Source of the DNA: Oreohelix idahoensis
Taxonomy: Eukaryota; Mollusca; Gastropoda; Stylommatophora; Oreohelicidae
Assembly (NCBI GenBank): GCA_024509875.1
Contig: JAMPIV010000577.1
Coordinates: forward strand, 396,001-460,000
Length of the DNA: 64,000 nucleotides
Reading direction: 5' to 3'
Shown: positions 11,189 to 21,292 of the stretch, in pieces
How positions within the stretch are numbered: position 1 is the stretch's first letter
How the letters are laid out: each line of letters begins with the position of its first letter
Translations under genes and position numbers: made by a program
The notes under the pieces: generated by a model
Told to the model about the DNA's origin: nothing
The model's database searches: none
What the model saw: the letters and a program-made list of their open reading frames with translations, nothing else

Positions 11189-11451
11189 GATGCTTACTTA
11201 CCAGAGGGTATATAATTTTATCTTCACTAACAAACTAACTTAATTAAAATCAATTAATTACTTTGAACAAGACAAATCCTTAAAACCTTGTGAGCGTTTC
11301 CTATTTACTTCGTACTCAATGGTACTACTATTACAAACAAATTTCTAAGTTTTTAGAATTTTTTCCAAAAAAAAAAAATTTATTTTTACAAACTATTTGT
11401 GGCTCAAGATAGAAGAATACATAGATAGTGGCCCAGGATACAAAATAATAT
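11189..11451 (-). other. Untranslated leader of the Gmr1-type element
   Basis: About 260 bases between the primer-binding site and the gag ATG. It is A/T-rich with an A-run at 11368-11378 and shows no open frame of note. It would be the packaging and leader region of the element's RNA. Confidence 0.6.
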
Positions 11452-11469
11452 CCCGCGAAAGAGCCCCCA
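11452..11469 (-). promoter_or_regulatory. Primer-binding site resembling tRNA-Pro
   Basis: Reading the minus strand, one T separates the CA end of the 5' LTR from TGGGGGCTC, then TTTCGCGGG. The first nine bases equal the start of the tRNA-Pro primer-binding site used by murine leukaemia viruses; the later bases match poorly. A tRNA-Pro primer is therefore plausible but unproven. Confidence 0.55.
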
Positions 11470-11470
11470 A

Positions 11471-13436
11471 TGTAGCGAAAGGTTTTCCTAGTATGATAGT
11501 AGTGGTAGAGCAGAAGTAGAATCTCTCTCCAGAAAGTATGAAGTTCCAGTGCCCGAGAAGTACACTGGTATCACAAGTGAGTTACAGCTGTGAATACTCT
11601 GAGCTGGACAATAGATTTAGGCTTCAGAAGTATAAGATGCTACTTCGCTATCGTAACCCTATGTGATATTATAATTAAATTAGAAAAAGTAACTCAAAAT
11701 TTAACAGTTAAAAATTTAACAAGTCAAATGAGTACAATTATCCAATTTATTATGTACATCTATATATTCTTGTAATGATAAATGGGTGTTGGAAGATGGT
11801 AAAATGTATGATTATTTACAGTTACAAATTAAAATAACTAATAGAAAAAGTCTTGGATTTATCTTCCACTGAATTTATAAAACAAGTTTGTCACATTATC
11901 TCTTGCCATCTAGTTTTCATCATTAGAAAGTCGTTTTAGAACTGCTCACAGGATTTGTTGGATGGAAATATATAAACTCAACTTTATCCACGTCTGCTCG
12001 AGGTTCCTCCGACACACTGGAGTACGGAAGACTTTCCTTCAGCCCGCCCTATAACTACGGGGGACTAAGGTGTTGAAGTTTGGTTGACCTCTAGGCTTCA
12101 GTGAGCTGGATCAACTTCTTCAAGTCTTTAGTTTCTCGATCAGGAATGATCATAAACATTGATCATAAAAACCTGGAACAAGAAGTAATAGGTGGCCATT
12201 GTTCTAACAATCTCACCACCCTCTGCTGTTCATGATGCGACCATGTCTTCAGTGTTTGTATGTAAATGAATGAATCATGGTAGTATATTACAGAGATAGC
12301 ATGATAAGATAATGTATAAGGTGCAGAATTAACAATATACATGAATAAATCACATGTTATGATACATGGGTACGATATAACCTTTGCCTTCCACTTATGG
12401 ATGTCAAGTCACTTATGTACTTGCTGGTATGTCGTAAGCTTCCAGGCAAGAATTAGCCATAATATATTTGGCTAACCAATTAATGGTTATGCTTCCTGAC
12501 AATGCCGGTGAAGGTTATCTCTGGTTAGCGTCATTCCCTTTTTTATTATATCTGCTACAATCAATCAGAAATAAAATCTGAAATAAAATGATATTAGTAA
12601 TACATATATTTTTAATAAACTTACATACCCTCTTAGGATTAATAAGCTCACGGTGAGACTGTATTGGCTTAACTTTATCTGCCCTGCATGCAGCGTGAAA
12701 ATAGAACTTTTCTTGCAGAGGCTGTCCTCCAGTTTCTCACTCTGGCTTCTGGATTTGGTGTGTGATTTACAATGCGCCGCTCTGTCCTTATATTTCAGTC
12801 TCTCGCGCGTACGAGAAAGCAGCTCCCAAATTCCCCAAAAGATTTTAGTTTCATCTCCTGTTTTGAAGCTATTTGAAACAATCTGTGCTTTTCCTGTACT
12901 CGTTTTTCTCTTCTGTCACTCACACACTTATCTCCTTCCTTCCTTCCTATATATATCATTTCCTTTTCCCCATATGGGGCTTTCATTACATATAAGTTTT
13001 ATACAATTCCGTTGAGGCTTGTTAGTGTAATAAATTTTTAAAGATTATTAGCTAACTTTTAGCCGATGTGATGAAGGTGAAAAAATATTAATTATCTTTA
13101 AAACTATTTATATTTGAATAATATCCTTTTGGATATAATTCCTAGCCTATCTCCTTTGTTGAGTTATATTTATTTAATATTATTCCAACCATGCGTTCTC
13201 CTGTAGTGAATAATTTAATGTCCAGTAAATGCAAACTTTTAAAGTCGGCCATACATTCCTATATAGCTATTTCCTCATTCTTCAGTAATACTGTATGGCT
13301 TTTAACCGTAAGTCACATTTCCGCTGTCTACCAACTTCAAAGAAAGACCGCAGCGCTGACCTTGCGCTGGTGTGTGTGGGTGTCGCGTGGGCGTGTCGCG
13401 CTACAACCAAGCAAGTGTTTACCAAATCTCGCTACA
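11471..13436 (-). repeat. 5' LTR of the Gmr1-type element
   Basis: This 1966-bp repeat is the near-identical partner of 4814-6778. It carries the same TGTAGCGA/TCGCTACA ends and is followed on the plus strand by the AGAAA target duplication and the resumed LINE frame. Promoter and polyadenylation signals of the element should lie here, but I cannot place them with confidence. Confidence 0.95.
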
Positions 13437-13806
13437 AGAAAGAATTGAGGCTCTTGAAATGTGGATATATAGAAGAATGGGGCGTATCTCATGGAAAGAG
13501 ATGAAAACAAATAAGGAGGTCCTAGAAAATCTAGGTATGAAAAGAGAACTAATGAGGGAGGTCAAAGTTTGGCAGCTAAAATACTTGGGCCACATAAAAA
13601 GGCATAACACCTTGCAGAAGACCATAACAGAAGGGAGAGTTGAAGGCAAACGTGCAAGGGGAAGACAACGCTATAAGTGGGAAGATAACATCAAGAGATG
13701 GACAGGAAAGAGTCTATCAGAGTGCACCACCAAGACAAAGAGACAGAAGACGTTGGAGATCCATTACAGCCAACCTTCGTTGTGGAGATGGCAACTTATG
13801 ATGATG
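13437..13806 (+). pseudogene. LINE reverse transcriptase, C-terminal part
   Basis: The frame continues from the left part across the LTR element: ERIEALEMWIYRRMGRISW, then LKYLGHIKRHNTL, then a GRQRYKWEDNIKRW stretch. These are the conserved C-terminal blocks of this LINE type (the FGHIKRH..L and GR.R.RW..D motifs also seen at 24184-24675). The coding region runs into the ATGATGATG tail, and the hAT sequence resumes after it. Conservation of the frame across 8.6 kb is direct evidence that the LTR element is the younger insertion. Confidence 0.85.
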
Positions 13807-14460
13807 AAATTTTCACTACAGTTAGATGAAAGCGTTGTGCGTGATAACGAAGCTTTGCTGCTCGCATATGTGAGATACATAAAGAGTGAAAATATCATAG
13901 AGGATATGTTATTTGCAAAACTACTGACGGCAGATACAAAGGGGTTATCAATCTTTGACACCCTTGAACATTTTTGTTGGAAAGAAAAATTCTTTTTTCC
14001 AATGTCAACGCATGTGCGACAGACGGAGCACCAGCTATGGTTGGTCGTCATCGTGGGTTTCAGGCCTACTTAAAAAATGTGGCACTAGATGTTTTAACAA
14101 TTCATTGTTTTATTCATCGACAACATTTAGTCGCCAAGCATCTTAGTGACACTCCACAAATCATTGAACTGTGTTATCAGTGTTATTAACAAAATTAAGG
14201 CGCATTCGTTGAACGATAGATTATTTCGTAAACTTTTTTGTGATAATGGTGAAGAGTTTGAACGTCTTCTCCTACACATGGAAGTACGATGGCTGTCCAA
14301 AGGTAGCGGTTTAAAAAGATTATGGGCATTATTTGATACTGTTGTAGAGTTTTTGGATTCCATCAAAGAAGAATTTAGCATCGAAAGAGAAGTATTGCGA
14401 AACGATGTGGCCTATCTTTCAGATATATTTGAAAAGTAAATGAGGTTCTTCTTAAGCTAC
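13807..14460 (+). pseudogene. hAT transposase, catalytic-domain segment
   Basis: The frame resumes after the LINE with KFSLQLDES, the first catalytic Asp block of ZBED5-like hAT transposases. The second Asp block TDGAPAMVGRHRGF follows near 14020-14060, then IHCFIHRQHLVAKHL, and then RWLSKGSGLKRLW near 14287-14325, a conserved catalytic-domain region. At least three frameshifts separate these blocks (near 13975, 14150 and 14437). The segment stops at 14460-14466, where a second LINE inserted. It is dead but easily recognised. Confidence 0.85.
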
Positions 14461-14466
14461 AAGGAA

Positions 14467-15740
14467 CGAACGAACGAACGAACGAACTTTATTTTCAAAG
14501 GGTTTAGAATTGGGCACGCAGGCCCGTCTAACATTCTGCCCTTCCTTTCTCTCATCTTCCATACTGAATCCATTTATTCTCACATGTATCCTAAATATTA
14601 CTTAAATAATAAAATAACAAAATAAAATAAAATCCCAACATTGTAACAGTACAATAACAGTTACACAGATTTACAGTACCTTATCATAATTAATATTAAA
14701 CAGGACAAAATTATCTTTAAAACCTACATATGATGTTATGTAATTATTTAAGAACATAACTAAATTAGAGTGGCATATAATCTGCACTCATGATGTATTT
14801 GAAAAGTCTGTGATTGAATGAATATGGACTAAGAGTATTTTTTAAGTCGTGTGGAAGAGTATTCCACAGATGAGCAGCAGAAAAAGCTAAAACTTTTCTT
14901 AAATAAGTCGAGCCTAGGCTTGGGCATGTGTAATTTATTTAAGCGTTGACTGCGTCTTCCGCTGTATTTGAAAATAGGCCACAGATACGTTGGAGCATTC
15001 TGTGACAAGATTTTGTGAATAAATTTGGCTTTGTTGAAGAGAAGTCGCTTTCTTAGTGGTAATATGTTAAGATATGTATATGCGTCTACACACTGTGTGA
15101 GGTTTTTGTCTGAAATTAGGAGCACTGCACGTTTTTGTAATGAATAGAGTCTGTTAGTGTTGGACATGGTGCAGCCATCCCAAATTGTGGAACAATAGTC
15201 TAGATGTGTTTGTATCTGGGATGTATAGAACATTTTTCGTGTCTCCTCATCTAGGAAATGTTTGATTTTAGCTAACTGGTAAACTTTTTGTGCCGTTTGT
15301 TTGTTCAGTGCTTGTGCATGCGAATTCCAACTTAAATGTTGGTCAATTATGAGTCCTAGTGTTTTATTTTAATTTACATTTTCAATTAAAGAGGTTCTAA
15401 TGTAGAGCTGAAGTGTTGTTTTCGGTGAATTTTGTAATTTTTGTCTAGTTTATATTATCATTCATTTTGTTTTAATGATATTTATTTGCTTGCAGTTTTC
15501 ATTGCTCCACTTAATAAGATTGTCTGTGTCGCTTTGTAATAATATTTCTAGCGTGTTGCAACTTTTATCACTAGTATAAATGGTACAGTCATCGGCAAAT
15601 AGGTCGCAGGATGAGTGCTTGATGTGTAGTGGAAGGACATTTATGTAAATGGAAAAAAAGTAGAGGGCCGAGAATAGAACCCTGAGGAACACCGGTGTCA
15701 ATAATAGCTGGGTTTGACAAGGAGTTATTGTACGGAAGAA
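14467..15740 (-). mobile_element. CR1/Jockey-like LINE, 5'-truncated, inserted in the hAT gene
   Basis: On the minus strand RT motifs run from GVPQGSILGPLLF (near 15660-15700) through the catalytic FADDCTIYT (near 15580-15610) to C-terminal blocks (HLDYCSTIWDGC, LYSLQKRAVLLIS, 14829-15233). The 3' tail is a (GTTC)n repeat at 14467-14487. A 6-bp AAGGAA occurs on both sides (14461-14466 and 15741-15746). The hAT protein reads LLKLQG just before it and GNEISLIKVKK just after, as expected if this is a clean insertion. The GVPQGS and FADD motifs and the simple-repeat tail fit the CR1/Jockey/L2 group. Frameshifts make it inactive. Confidence 0.8.
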
Positions 15741-16313
15741 AAGGAAATGAAATCAGTCTGATTAAAGTGAAAAAAATTATCATGGGCTTCATCAATAAAT
15801 TGACATTATATAAAAATAATCTTAGTCGCCGAGAACTTTCTCATTTTCCATGTTTACTGCAGTTAGGTGGGGACAGGCTTAAAGATTCAGATTTAGAGGT
15901 TTATTGCACTCATTTGGACGCTATTAAAAATGATATGAGCATAAGATTTAAAGACTAGCAAGAACTAATAATTGCCGGATTGGGTGATTAATCCGTTTGA
16001 ATCAGACGTGGAACAAATTAGTCAACATTTACAAGAAGAATTAATTGAGCTACAAAATGACTTCGAGGCAAAAGCACGATTCAGTCACACACATTACGAA
16101 AAACTTTGGATCCAGCAGAGGCTTGCGTATCCCGTTCTTTGGCGTGAAACTAAATTGCTAATTACAGCATTCCCAAAGTCGTATTTGGTGGAGAAGGGGT
16201 CCAGTGCAGTAGTGTTGCTACTACAAAAGCAACGAAACCGACTGCATATTTGTAACAAGAGATTTGAGACTTCTTTTAACAAACTTATAACCAAATATTT
16301 CAAAACTGGCTGA
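15741..16313 (+). pseudogene. hAT transposase, C-terminal dimerisation segment
   Basis: The frame carries GNEISLIKVKKIIMGF, RRELSHFPCLLQL, WVINPFESDVEQI, and the conserved hAT C-terminal block AFPKSYLVEKGSSAV followed by QRNRLHICN. These match ZBED5-like transposases in order and spacing. One stop (15956-15958) and one frameshift lie near 15960. Downstream the element runs about 540 bases of untranslated sequence to the terminal inverted repeat, with a (GT/GC)n tract at 16717-16747. Confidence 0.87.
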
Positions 16314-16859
16314 GTCACACCAGGTGCAAAGATCTCATTAAGCTTCATTAGTAAGTGAATTTTTATATAATTATATCATTATTATCAACTAATAATTTTT
16401 CCAACTTTTTCATGTTTAAAGTGGTTACATAAGGAGAAGCTTAAATATTCATTTTGAAGATATATATGCAGTCATTTAGGCGTTATTAAAATGATATGAT
16501 TATGATAGTTATAGAGTTGTAGGAACTAATTTTATATCATTTGCTCTGCCAATTTGTAATTCAAGGGTAATGAACTTCTGGTGTATATAATTCCGTACTT
16601 AAACACATATTTAATATAACTAGGCTTTTATAAATGTGCTTTCTCTTTTTCTTTATATTATAAGAAAAGATAACTCATTAACTGCATTGCTTTATTAAAA
16701 GTATGGTGGAATATATGAGTGTGTGTGTGCGCGCGCGCGTGTGTGTGTTTATATACACGATAAAGAGCAGGGGGTGTTAAAAGGGTGGGGGCATTTTAAA
16801 CTATTAGTTGTCAAAAGGGGGCGTTGCTACTATAAAGGTTAAGAAACACTGGCTTAAAT

Positions 16860-17050
16860 CTATGAAGACAACAGATGTTCAAAAATAGCCCAATGTTTCT
16901 TTTTCTGTGAACATTCGAAGCACGTTCGCAAAACATTTACCTGTGGGCCACAATATGCACCGAACCTTTCACAGCGCGTGCTCCGTGTGGTGGGACAGTG
17001 TTCTTCCATCTTTTTTTGTTTGCACTGTGAATATGACAGTTTTGACTTAG
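16860..17050. other. No recognisable feature
   Basis: Short unassigned stretch between the hAT right target duplication and the GAA array. Confidence 0.5.
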
Positions 17051-17054
17051 TCTG

Positions 17055-17565
17055 TTGAAATTAAGAAGAAGAAGAAGCAGTAAAGTGAATGAGAAGAAAA
17101 AGAAGCACAGAGGATGAGAAGAAGAAGCAGAAAGAAGAAGAAGAAATAAGGAGAAGAAGTTGTAAAGAGAAGAAGAAGTAAGGTGAAGAAGAATAAAAAG
17201 TAGAGAGAAGAATAAGAAGAAAGAAGAAGAAGAAGTAAGGTAAAGAAGAAGAAAAAATAAGGAGAAGAATTAAAAGAAAGGAGAAGAAGAGGAGGAAGAA
17301 GATGAAGAAGAAGTGGAGGAAGAAGAGGTGAAGAAGAAGTAAGTGGAGAAGAGGAAGTAGTAGTAGAAGAAGAAGAAGAATAAGATGAAGAAGAAAAAGA
17401 ATAAGATGAAGAAGAAGAATAAGATGAAGAAGACGAAGAGGACGAAGAAGAAGAAGAAGAAGTAAGTGGAGGAGGAGAAGTAGAAGAAGAAAGGAAGGAC
17501 ACGGAAGAAAAGCGAGCGTGGAATAGAAGAAGAAGTAAAAGAATAAGTATAATAAGAGGAAGGAA
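17055..17565. repeat. (GAA)n microsatellite
   Basis: About 500 bases of imperfect GAA/AAG repeat on the plus strand. Its long minus-strand frames rich in Ser, Phe and Leu are by-products of the repeat, not genes. Purine-only tracts of this kind can form triplex DNA. Confidence 0.9.
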
Positions 17566-17944
17566 ACATTAGACCTGTATGTAGTTCAGTTAACGGACAC
17601 AACTATCCTGCTCAACAACGGATACGGTATAATTAGAATACATGGAGTATATGAATGATGATAACTCGTGTTCTTCCTGGCGGTCTCTCATGAAACAAAG
17701 AAAGAATGGGCTTACTGCACTGTCGATCTCAGGCATGTCGAACAAGGTGACTGGTGCATGGGGCTGGTAACCTCATCGAGTGACACAAATTGTCACAGAA
17801 ACTACTGCTGCAAGAGTATATGAAAGCTTGGTGCAGGTTTCCTGGAAGGGGACCAGATATAGTGGTGACTCTATGCTCCACAAGGAGCCAAATAGAATAT
17901 CGTGATGTTGATTATTGTAAATATTTAGGTGCTGCCATTGGCTA
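17566..17944. other. No recognisable feature
   Basis: About 380 bases of unassigned sequence between two simple-repeat arrays; no coding motif or terminal repeat is visible. Confidence 0.45.
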
Positions 17945-18325
17945 ATTAGTAGTTGTAGTAGTAGTTGTAGTAGTAGTAGCTGTTCTTGCTGTAGTAGTTG
18001 TTGTTGTATTAGTAGCTGTTGTTGTTGTAGAAGTAGTCTAAGTAGTATAAGTTGTAGTAGCAGTTGTTGCAGTAGTACTAGTTGTAGTAATAGTAGTTGT
18101 AGTAGTACTTCTTGTAGTAGTAGCTGCAGTAGTAGTAGTAGTAGTAGTAGTTGTTGTTGTTGTTGTTGTGGTAGTAATATTAGTTGTAGTAAGTAGTAAT
18201 AGCATTAACGGTAGTAGTAGCAGTAGTAGTAGTAGTAGTAGTAATAGAGATAGTTGCCGTAACAGTAGTAGTTGTAGTAGTAGCAGTTATAGTAGTAGTA
18301 ATAGCAATAGTTGCTATCACAGTAT
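17945..18325. repeat. (AGT)n trinucleotide array, left part
   Basis: Imperfect AGT/TTG trinucleotide array. It contains the longer motif ATAGTTGCCGTAACAGTAG near 18250, which recurs in the array at 22184-23275. The two blocks may be halves of one array separated by later insertions. Confidence 0.85.
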
Positions 18326-18374
18326 AATATCTACACCTTCATGACATTGTCCTCTAAGCTCGTATCAAACTGCG

Positions 18375-18679
18375 GGACCCAAAGATGCAGCAATAGAGAA
18401 TGCAGTCAGTGACCCATAGCTTGACTGCTTGCATCAGAGTCAGCGAACCAGAGCTGACTAAGACTCTACTCCACCTCCACGTGGTGGTCCTGGAAACAGT
18501 CTGCATCACTGCAGTCTGGCTGAGAGAGTAGGGATCGCAGAGGGAAGGCAAACCCGGTCCCAAAAACTGCCGTGCTGAAGTCGGATGTGTCGACCGAAAG
18601 GTGCAAATATCACAGCTCCGGCGTAAACAGACACAACGCAACCAACGTCCTTTTCAGGACGAACGAGGAAGAAGAAGAA
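18375..18679 (+). mobile_element. Retroposon copy 1 (SINE-like, GAA tail)
   Basis: A 305-bp unit flanked by a perfect 13-bp target duplication, GTATCAAACTGCG at 18362-18374 and 18680-18692. It ends in a (GAA)n tail. A second copy on the other strand lies at 54718-55023 with its own 12-bp duplication, so the ends are well defined. I see no tRNA-type promoter at its head, so it may be a SINE of other origin or the constant 3' end of a LINE. Part of one frame (KSDVSTERC..HS..NRHNAT) is conserved between copies, which favours the LINE-tail view. Confidence 0.8.
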
Positions 18680-18699
18680 GTATCAAACTGCGAGAGGTC

Positions 18700-19091
18700 A
18701 CACAATCAACATACTTGTAAACGCCATTCACAAAGTGTACAAGAAGGCGTGCTGACAATCTCCCTTTTTAATAATAACAATGCTACATGTATGAATGCAA
18801 TAACAACAGCACTAAATTGTCAGCAATAACCATATGGCTGGATCACCAATTCCTACTACCATTAGAATATAAAACAAGGCTGTACAAAAGCCAGCAACCA
18901 TAAAGAGAGCACGATTAATATGCAATGCGGCTTCTAAAGCCGGCCAACTGACATCTTTCTCTGTCAGGCTTCCTGTTCACTCCATTCCATTGCACCCCTT
19001 TGCACCATTTTCTTTTAAAGCTGATGTGCGCACCAAAATATATATTTATTCCACCAAAGTCCATGTGCGCAACAAAAGATATTATGTGACA
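18700..19091 (-). repeat. Probable 3' LTR of the second Gmr1-type element
   Basis: On the minus strand, about 130 bases after the pol stop, a purine-rich GGGGAAGAGGG is followed by TAGA and then TGTCACATAATATC, which looks like a polypurine tract and the start of an LTR. The LTR would extend left from 19091. I cannot find a matching 5' LTR in the window, so the left limit is a guess. Confidence 0.4.
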
Positions 19092-19223
19092 TCTACCCTC
19101 TTCCCCAGAAAAGAGTAGTAGATTGCACACCAAACAACAAAATACATGACAAAAATATAAAAAATTGACCCCGGTGTACGTATACGTCGTGCCTACGAAC
19201 ATATATAACTCATGTCCCAAAAA

Positions 19224-20942
19224 TTACAATCTAGACAGAGCATCTGCCACGACATTAAGTCTATCCTCTAATGGGATAATTGGGAACTGGAAATGTTCTA
19301 GCAATAAGGCCCAACGAGTCAACCGTGAGCTTGTCGACTTTGAAGATTTCAAAAACAGTAAAGGTTGATGATCTGTCTGAAGTATAAACTGGGACCCTAT
19401 CAAGTATCGGGACAGTTTTGACACTGCCCATATTATAGCCTGGCATTCCCTTTCTATTGTGGAGTACCTGGTCTCCGCCGGTAACAGTTTCCGACTAACA
19501 TACATCACAGGATGTAGGATACCCTTGTGGTCTTGCATAAGACATGCGCCAATGCCTACATATGATGCGTCGGTTCGCAGTATAAAGGGTTTGCTCAAAT
19601 CAGGCAAAGGAAGGATTGGTCGTCTGGAAAATAACTCCTTAATTTTTGATAACGCTTTCTCGCATTCTGCCGACCATACAACTCTGTTAGGCATCCCTTT
19701 ACTAGTAAGAGAGGTTAAAGCATCAGAAATTGTAGAAAATTGAAGGATGAATTTACGATAAAAATTGACAAGTCCCATCAGGCTTCTGACCTGCTTCTTA
19801 GTCTTAGGTGCTTGTAGTTCCAAATTTTTTTTAACCGTGCCAATCTCAGGTTTTAATAGATTATTACCTACTATAAACCTCAAAAAATTCAACTCCCTGA
19901 AACCGATACAAATCTTACTAGGGCGTGCCGTTAAACCATGCTTACTTAAACTAAGCAACAGGGAAGACAACCCCGACATATGTTGTTCCCATGTTTCATG
20001 GAACAGGCAGATGTCATCGATGTACGTAATCACATCCGTACGTCGACCTAGTAACTTTCTCATCATTCTGACGAAAGTTGCGGGTGCATTAACTAGCCCC
20101 AAACACATAAAATTAAACTGAAATAAACCCTTTGGGGTAGAAAATGCCGTGAAAGGTTTAGCCGACTCGGCAAGAGGAACCTGCCAGTATCCCCTAGATA
20201 AATCCAGTTTACTAAAAAATCTGGCATGGGAAAGTTGAGTAAGGAGGTCCTCTTGGTTCGGTATTGGCTCAGCGTCAATCACAGTGACACTATTTAATTT
20301 ACGGAAGTCGATGCAGACACGCAAGGACCCATTTTTCTTTCGTACCACAACCATGTGGAATGAGTAAGCAGACTCCGATGGAGAAATGATCCCCAAGCGT
20401 AACATGTCATCTAGTTCTTTTTCAATCGCCGACTTGAAATGCAATGGCTGCCGATATGGCTTCACCCTGATCGGTTGGTCGTCCGTCAGGATGATATTGT
20501 GGCAGATCAAGTCGGTACGTCCTGGCAAATCAGTGAGAACATCCTTAAACTCTCCAATGACCGATCGAGCCTCAGATTTCTGCGTTATCGTTAGGCCGTC
20601 ACATATCTGCACATTCTCCCAAGACTCAGAAGGAGCAAGGGGAACGAGAGACAGCTGGAGATTAATATCATCTCCTATGTCACCCAATTTATTAATGACC
20701 ACAGAACATGCCATCTTCGGGGTCTCCCCAGACAACCTAGTGTCCACCCCTTTTAGAGCCTCTGGCCGTTCTATATAAGGCTTTAACATATTAATGTGGA
20801 ATACCTTCTCTTTGTTCCGAACCCGTATTAAATAATCAACATCCGTTACCCTCTTAAGCACCTTAAATGGTCCCTGCCATGTAATGCTCAAACGGTCTTC
20901 CTTTGATGGCAGAAGGAGCCATACCTCTTCACCGGGAACCAA
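19224..20942 (-). pseudogene. Gmr1-type pol: GPY module, RT and RNase H
   Basis: 572 codons open. Residues about 1-55 are the end of integrase (TWQGPFKVLKR, a GPY/F module, then KVFHINMLKPY). RT follows with a VCIDFRKLNS block, KLDLSRGYWQVP, CLGLVNAPATF and the catalytic YIDD near residue 309. RNase H has RTDASYVGIGA, STIERECQAI and TDHQPLLFL, and the frame ends VVADALSRL. The frame has no genuine start; it joins the integrase frame through a one-base shift near 20935. CLGL where the family usually has PFGL is a substitution in RT motif 4. Confidence 0.88.
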
Positions 20943-21277
20943 GAACAGTAATTTGATCCGCGGTTAGCGTATTGCCTGTACCGCACCCCCGCCACGGATA
21001 AATTATCACGTGCCACGGCACACGCTTTGACAATACGGTCACGCAGGTTTATGACGTATTCGTAACTGGAAACGGAGGACCCATCAGAACACCCACCAAC
21101 CAGTATATCTTTCAGAATGTGCATTGGGCCCCTCGGATTCGCCCCGTACAATAGTTCAAATGGGGAGAACCCGGTGCTCTCCTGAGGCGCCTCTCTATAG
21201 GCAAATAATACTGCTGGAAGGAATTTATCCCATTCTTGGGGAAATTCAGCAGTGACCTTAGCCAACATATCCTTCAA
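20888..21277 (-). pseudogene. Gmr1-type integrase, C-terminal part
   Basis: 130 codons following the stop at 21293-21295. It reads LFAYREAPQESTGFSPFELLYGANPRGP, the conserved block after the integrase core, then a helical linker. It runs out of frame near 20935 where the GPY/RT frame takes over. It is part of the same broken polyprotein. Confidence 0.83.
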
Positions 21278-21292
21278 TGCGCCATTAAAACG

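Larger units (their letters stand above)
4814..13436 (-). mobile_element. Gmr1-type Ty3/gypsy LTR retrotransposon, nearly intact
   Basis: A complete LTR element on the minus strand: 5' LTR at 11471-13436, leader and PBS at 11452-11469, gag from 11188, gag-pol to 6811, polypurine tract near 6782-6793 and 3' LTR at 4814-6778. The ends are TGTAGCGA..TCGCTACA, an 8-bp inverted repeat, and the flanks are a perfect 5-bp target duplication AGAAA (4809-4813 and 13437-13441). I found only a handful of differences between the two LTRs (for example at 6017/12675, 6295 and 6342), so the insertion is recent. The order integrase before RT places it with Gmr1-like elements rather than standard gypsy. Confidence 0.95.
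4116..13806 (+). mobile_element. 5'-truncated LINE inserted in the hAT element, itself split by an LTR element
   Basis: The insert is flanked by an 11-bp perfect target duplication, AAATTTTCACT at 4105-4115 and 13807-13817. It begins inside the RT palm (AFDRVHHEKI), so it is 5'-truncated, and ends in an ATGATGATG tail at 13798-13806. This is the usual signature of target-primed reverse transcription. The LINE body occupies 4116-4813 and 13442-13806; the 8.6 kb between is an LTR retrotransposon. The reading frame closes exactly when one copy of the LTR element's AGAAA target duplication is removed. Confidence 0.88.
3226..16851 (+). mobile_element. hAT (ZBED5/Charlie-like) DNA transposon carrying nested insertions
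   Basis: The left end begins CAGTTTTTCTCAACG and the right end, read on the minus strand, begins CAGTGTTTCTTAACC: the CAG..TTCT.AACC terminus typical of hAT/Charlie elements. The ends are flanked by 8-bp near-identical target duplications, GTTTAAAT (3218-3225) and GCTTAAAT (16852-16859), 7 of 8 matching; 8 bp is the hAT rule. Inside, three separated segments (3847-4115, 13807-14460, 15741-16313) together form a ZBED5-like transposase gene on the plus strand. The separations are later insertions: a LINE with an LTR element inside it, and a second LINE. Without these inserts the element would be about 2.7 kb. G-runs just inside the left end (3264-3355) are homopolymer expansions. Confidence 0.88.

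Noticed and set aside
17047..17602. Ser/Phe-rich minus-strand frames up to 151 codons
   Set aside because: By-products of the GAA microsatellite.
18354..18641. Minus-strand frame of 95 codons in retroposon copy 1
   Set aside because: It runs past the element's end and is not kept in copy 2 in the same extent.
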